Shown here piece by piece: positions 61,655-64,000 of a stretch of DNA of 64,000 nucleotides. The stretch covers positions 62,001 through 126,000 of the forward strand of contig CACMHR010000001.1 in the NCBI GenBank assembly GCA_902613655.1, written 5' to 3'. This DNA comes from Anoxypelagibacter sp902613655. Its GTDB lineage: Bacteria > Pseudomonadota > Alphaproteobacteria > Pelagibacterales > Pelagibacteraceae. The notes below the pieces were generated by a model that was not told the DNA's origin, did not search any database, and saw only the letters and a program-made list of their open reading frames with translations. The position numbers and the translations under genes were made by a program. Position 1 is the stretch's first letter; every line of letters begins with the position of its first letter.

Positions 61655-61720
61655 GTTGTGTCAGGCGTGTGTCAGAAAAACTTTCTTTACGTATCTTAAA
61701 ATAAAAAAGTGTTGGTATTG
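61655..61720 (+). repeat. Right arm of element 1
   Basis: 66 bases, GTTGTGTCAGGCG to GTTGGTATTG, that match 62822-62887 with 3 differences. It contains TGTGTCAG at 61657-61664 and 61668-61675, again with an 11-base period. It directly precedes the tRNA-fMet fragment. The stretch 61557-61654 before it has no gene I can see; only AT-rich sequence. Confidence 0.87.
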
Positions 61721-61773
61721 TTGGTTGCGGGGGAAGGATTTGAACCTTCGACCTTCAGGTTATGAGCCTGACG
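61720..61773 (-). repeat. tRNA-fMet 3' fragment, copy B (att-like core)
   Basis: 54 bases identical to copy A (59849-59902) and to the intact gene (62887-62940). Separates the two elements, as expected of a hybrid att site between tandem integrants. Confidence 0.93.
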
Positions 61774-61902
61774 TACGTACCTTTCTGCCCGTAAAATTAT
61801 CATAACATATCAAATAATCTAGATAAAATTTTCAGATTTACTTAACGTTGTGTCAGGGATGTGTCAGTAGACATCGCAGAAAAAAAGTGAGAAAATTGTG
61901 TC
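61774..61902 (+). repeat. Left arm of element 2 with shared leader
   Basis: Near-identical to 59903-60031, no gaps. TGTGTCAG lies at 61849-61856 and 61860-61867. Ends GAGAAAATTGTGTC before the ATG at 61903, so the leader drives a different gene from the same position. Confidence 0.85.
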
Positions 61903-62355
61903 ATGGAAACTAATTCTAAATCTGATGTGAAAGCTAAAGAAGCCTATGTCAAAGTTCTTGCTGAAGAAGGGTTTAAAGACATAGAAATAATTTCTACACC
62001 AACTGATATTTCAGCTTCCAAAAATGGAACAAAATATTTTTTTGAGCTAAAATTCACTAATCAAACAGAAAAATATTTTGGCGCAGCAACTTTAACTGAA
62101 TGGGAATGTGCTATTAATAATTTAGAAAATTTTTTCTTTGTTATCTGTAGAATTGAAAAGAACAAATGGCTATTCGATAAGTTTTCACCTAAAGAGTTCA
62201 TTGGGTATTCTACAATTCCACCTTTTAAAATTTTTTTTGATGTAGATTTAAAGAACTTTCATAAAAAAAAAACAAAAGAAACAAAGTCAGTTAAAGCAAA
62301 TTTTGATAATTTGAATGAATTAGTTAAGGTTTATGATAAGTTAAGGAGTAAATGA
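61903..62355 (+). CDS. PD-(D/E)XK-nuclease-like protein, cargo of element 2
   Basis: A 150-residue protein. Residues 31-52 contain a pattern typical of the restriction-endonuclease fold: Asp in PTDISAS, a strand, then FFELKFT (Glu-x-Lys). The N-terminal helix (SDVKAKEAYVKVLAEEGF) and the following WECAINN also fit that fold, in which ExK and Asp bind the metal. No DNA-recognition domain is visible, so it may act as a small nuclease or have lost activity. Overlaps the lipoprotein gene by 4 bases. A defence or genome-competition role is inference. Confidence 0.6.
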   Translation: METNSKSDVKAKEAYVKVLAEEGFKDIEIISTPTDISASKNGTKYFFELKFTNQTEKYFGAATLTEWECAINNLENFFFVICRIEKNKWLFDKFSPKEFIGYSTIPPFKIFFDVDLKNFHKKKTKETKSVKANFDNLNELVKVYDKLRSK

Positions 62356-62630
62356 AAAAACTTTTAGGGATCGTGGTCCTGGGTTTGTTGTTATTTTCCT
62401 GTTCGGAATCTGAGAGCAATTTTCAAAAAAAATCAAAAAAGATAGAAACTTGTGCTGACTCTGAATTTAAAAAAAGATACAAAGATTCAAACAGTTCTAA
62501 GACTGGTTTATATGGAAAATCTTTAAAAGAAAAACTTAAACAAAAAAGGTATGAGATACTATTTGCAACTTGTGAAACTTATTTAAAAACCAATCCAACA
62601 ACATTTAAGGAAAAATATATAAGCAAATAA
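62352..62630 (+). CDS. Small lipoprotein, cargo of element 2
   Basis: A 92-residue protein with a lipoprotein signal: MKKLLGIVVLGLLLFSC, lipobox LFSC with Cys17. The mature part is Lys-rich and contains two further Cys (CADSEF and ATCETYL) that could pair. Function unknown. Surface lipoproteins are used by some phages and satellites to block superinfection; that is a possibility only. Confidence 0.72.
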   Translation: MKKLLGIVVLGLLLFSCSESESNFQKKSKKIETCADSEFKKRYKDSNSSKTGLYGKSLKEKLKQKRYEILFATCETYLKTNPTTFKEKYISK

Positions 62631-62669
62631 TGATATTGAAAGTTTGAATTAAATACCCATATATAAAGT

Positions 62670-62810
62670 ATGTCAGATGAAAAAGAAAAAATCCTATATA
62701 CAAAGAAAACAATTACAAAAGATATCAACGACCCTGAAATAGAGTGGGTTGAATTAGATGTCTATAATTTTCTTGAAGATCTCAGCAGCGAGGACAAAAC
62801 TATTCACTAA
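62670..62810 (+). CDS. Small 46-residue hypothetical protein, cargo of element 2
   Basis: ATG 62670 to TAA 62808-62810. Encodes MSDEKEKILYTKKTITKDIN, then DPEIEWVELDVYNFLEDLSS and a short tail. Acidic, soluble, no motif known to me. No strong Shine-Dalgarno. Too short to be sure it is expressed, but the reading frame fills the space between the lipoprotein and the right arm. Confidence 0.45.
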   Translation: MSDEKEKILYTKKTITKDINDPEIEWVELDVYNFLEDLSSEDKTIH

Positions 62811-62821
62811 TTTCGCTTAGA

Positions 62822-62887
62822 GTTGTGTCAGGCGTGTGTCAGAAAAACTTTCTTTACGTATCTTAAGATTAAAAAGCGTTGGTATTG
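62822..62887 (+). repeat. Right arm of element 2
   Basis: 66 bases matching 61655-61720 with 3 differences. TGTGTCAG at 62824-62831 and 62835-62842. Abuts the 3' end of the intact tRNA-fMet gene. Confidence 0.87.
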
Positions 62888-62888
62888 T

Positions 62889-62965
<77 letters not shown>

Positions 62966-62969
62966 ATAA

Positions 62970-63182
62970 TTATTTTTTGGGTCTTTTTAAATTTATTGCC
63001 TGCAATTTACCTCGTTCTTCTTTTATTTCAAATTGAATTATTTGATTTTCTTTTAAAATTCTAAATTTTGATTTTTCCAGTGCAGAAACGTGTAAAAATA
63101 CATCTTTTTGATTCTCTTCTTCTAGCGTTATAAAGCCATAACCTTTTTTTGAATTGAACCATTTAACCCTACCTAATGGCAT
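62970..63182 (-). CDS. Cold-shock-domain protein
   Basis: A 70-residue CspA-family RNA/DNA-binding protein. GRVKWFNSKKGYGFITLEEE holds RNP1 (KGYGFI) and DVFLHVSAL holds RNP2. GGAGAG Shine-Dalgarno 5 bases before the ATG. Lies 25 bases downstream of rpsU. Confidence 0.95.
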   Translation of the reverse strand: MPLGRVKWFNSKKGYGFITLEEENQKDVFLHVSALEKSKFRILKENQIIQFEIKEERGKLQAINLKRPKK

Positions 63183-63207
63183 AATACTCTCCTAATATTT
63201 TGGGAGG

Positions 63208-63402
63208 CTACAATCGATTTCTTAGACGTTGATTTTTTTTAACTCTTTTAAGATTTTCAAGTTTAATTCTTTTCTTTTTTTCAGAAGGCTTTTCGTAAAT
63301 GCTCTTCATTTTTATAATTTTAAAAAAACCTTCTTTTTGAAGCTTTCTTTTAAGAACTCTTAAAGCTTGTTCTACATTATTATCTTTAACGTCTATTTTA
63401 AT
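63208..63402 (-). CDS. rpsU: 30S ribosomal protein S21, apparently with a non-canonical start codon
   Basis: 64 residues: KIDVKDNNVEQALRVLKRKL at the N-terminus and KKKRIKLENLKRV then KKNQRLRNRL at the C-terminus are S21. There is no ATG, GTG or TTG in frame between an upstream TGA (63418-63420) and the protein. The start that fits the family (M-K-I-D-V) is ATT at 63400-63402, 4 bases after a perfect GGAGG; ATA at 63394-63396 (spacing 10) is the only other candidate. Both would make translation sensitive to IF3, as in infC. Confidence 0.9.
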   Translation of the reverse strand: MKIDVKDNNVEQALRVLKRKLQKEGFFKIIKMKSIYEKPSEKKKRIKLENLKRVKKNQRLRNRL

Positions 63403-63463
63403 AAATCCTCCGTAATTTCAAACAGGTAATTATCACGATGTATGGATATTGTCTATATAAGTT

Positions 63464-63961
63464 TTAATATGGCCTTTTAGGAATATTACTTTCAAAATCA
63501 GATCTAAATTTTTTAAGCTTTTCTTTAATTTTTGGATATTTACGACTTAAAATAGCAATTGCAAACAAAGCAGAATTTTTGGCTCCAGCTTTTCCAATTG
63601 CTAAAGTAGCAACAGGAACTCCAGCCGGCATCTGTACAGTGGAATAAAGGCTGTCCACACCGTTAGTTACACTAGGCATTGGTACACCTAGAACAGGTAT
63701 GGTTGTTAATGCAGCTGTAACACCTGCTAAATGTGCTGCTCCACCAGCTGCAGCAATAATTACTTCATAATTTTTTTTTTCAGCTTCCTCAATAAATTTT
63801 TCCAATCTTTTGGGAGTCCGGTGAGCAGATATTACTCTTGCATCGTGATTAATTCCAAATTCCTTAAATACCTCACTACAGTGTTCCATAACACCCTTCC
63901 AATCAGACTTACTACCCATTATTATTCCGACTGTAGGCTCTTTAGTTGTTTTCATTTGCAT
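63464..63961 (-). CDS. purE: N5-carboxyaminoimidazole ribonucleotide mutase
   Basis: A 165-residue class I PurE. VGIIMGSKSDW (substrate phosphate loop, residues 12-22), ISAHRTPKRL with the catalytic His, AAAGGAAHLAGV and PVLGVPMPS are complete. It moves the carboxyl group in purine synthesis. Start could be ATG 63961 or ATG 63955. Its first bases overlap the end of the gene before it. Confidence 0.95.
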   Translation of the reverse strand: MQMKTTKEPTVGIIMGSKSDWKGVMEHCSEVFKEFGINHDARVISAHRTPKRLEKFIEEAEKKNYEVIIAAAGGAAHLAGVTAALTTIPVLGVPMPSVTNGVDSLYSTVQMPAGVPVATLAIGKAGAKNSALFAIAILSRKYPKIKEKLKKFRSDFESNIPKRPY

Positions 63962-64000
63962 TTTCTAATTTCTCTTCATCTTCTTTTTTTACTTCTTCTT
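63942..64000 (-). CDS. C-terminal tail of an unidentified gene, continues beyond window
   Basis: Read leftward the frame gives EEVKKEDEEKLENANENN and TAA (63942-63944), overlapping the purE start by about 20 bases. The acidic, Lys/Glu-rich tail has no motif. The gene body is outside the window; identity cannot be given. Confidence 0.5.
   Translation of the reverse strand, partial: EEVKKEDEEKLENANENN

Larger units (their letters stand above)
59849..61719 (+). mobile_element. Integrase-less tRNA-fMet-associated element 1 (1.87 kb)
   Basis: Bounded on the left by a 54-base exact copy of the 3' part of tRNA-fMet (59849-59902) and on the right by the next copy at 61720. Layout: core, left arm with two TGTGTCAG repeats, cargo genes at 60032 and 60696, right arm (61655-61720) with two more TGTGTCAG repeats. 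No recombinase, replication or packaging gene is present, so movement would need an enzyme supplied in trans. Orientation and tandem placement next to element 2 and the intact tRNA gene are typical of site-specific integration at a tRNA 3' end. Confidence 0.8.
61720..62888 (+). mobile_element. Integrase-less tRNA-fMet-associated element 2 (1.17 kb)
   Basis: Bounded by the tRNA-fMet fragment at 61720-61773 and by the intact tRNA-fMet gene at 62889. Same left arm (61774-61902) and right arm (62822-62887) as element 1, with different cargo: a nuclease-fold protein, a lipoprotein and a 46-residue protein. Again no recombinase. It sits directly against the tRNA, so by insertion order it may be the more recent arrival, or both may have entered as one unit. 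Confidence 0.8.

Noticed and set aside
59849..61773. tRNA-fMet fragments as extra initiator tRNA genes
   Set aside because: Both lack the 5' acceptor strand and D arm; only the 3' 54 bases match.
59849..62888. Integron or CRISPR array
   Set aside because: No integron integrase or attC folds, and repeats are tRNA-derived with kilobase spacing; no short regular spacers.

Overview
This window looks like a free-living marine alphaproteobacterium of the SAR11 (Pelagibacterales) type. The DNA is very AT-rich, the genes are packed with overlaps or gaps of a few bases, and transporter and catabolic genes are of the streamlined kind. A lone 5S rRNA gene sits just downstream of a very large surface-glycan gene block. 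That arrangement (hypervariable block between 16S-23S and 5S) is known from SAR11 genomes; 16S and 23S are not in the window, so the identification is inference.

Bases 1-37456 are the glycan block. A leftward unit (1-4496) carries a UDP-sugar dehydrogenase, an N-acetyl-sugar amidotransferase with its HisF/HisH ammonia partners, and a glycan-synthesis protein. A 134-base divergent control region separates it from a rightward gene train of more than 30 kb. The train begins with a MarR-type EPS regulator, whose own promoter carries two matching palindromes, and a NusG/RfaH-like antiterminator. It continues with a second amidotransferase/HisF/HisH set (HisH broken by a one-base frameshift in a T run), an ABC flippase, two sulfotransferases, an APS-kinase/nucleotidyltransferase fusion and a shortened pyruvate kinase. 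Next comes an almost complete legionaminic-acid-type (nonulosonic acid) pathway (PtmE, LegC, LegI, LegG, LegB, LegF and PtmA/PtmF-like genes) with a third amidotransferase/HisH/HisF set in its middle. The last part is a CDP-glucose-derived deoxysugar pathway with a His-type PLP dehydrase and a C-methyltransferase, then glycosyltransferases. Together these would make a cell-surface polysaccharide carrying amidino-modified nonulosonic acids, branched deoxysugars and probably sulfate.

Bases 37463-46716 hold tRNA-Val(GAC), two further glycan-type genes, 5S rRNA, rpmJ, the pntAA-pntAB-pntB transhydrogenase operon, a transaldolase, a polysaccharide-deacetylase-fold protein, a PanB-family gene flanked by duplicated 3' ends of an EamA transporter gene, the intact EamA gene and a phytanoyl-CoA-type dioxygenase.

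Bases 46761-59817 hold a branched-chain-amino-acid-type ABC transporter, split into two divergent units (livG-livM-livJ leftward, livF-livH rightward). The rightward unit runs into a tightly packed catabolic operon: ketopantoate-reductase-like, acyl-CoA ligase, MenB/BadI-like crotonase, enolase-superfamily enzyme, CitE-like lyase and Gfo/Idh dehydrogenase. A leftward FAH-family hydratase and a DUF1907 protein follow. The substrate cannot be told from sequence.

Bases 59849-62965 are the most unusual part. The intact initiator tRNA-fMet gene (leftward) is preceded by two exact 54-base copies of its 3' part. They delimit two tandem small elements (about 1.9 and 1.2 kb) with near-identical left and right arms, paired direct repeats in each arm, different cargo genes and no integrase. 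The window ends with leftward csp, rpsU (apparently with an AUU or AUA start codon), purE and the tail of one more gene.
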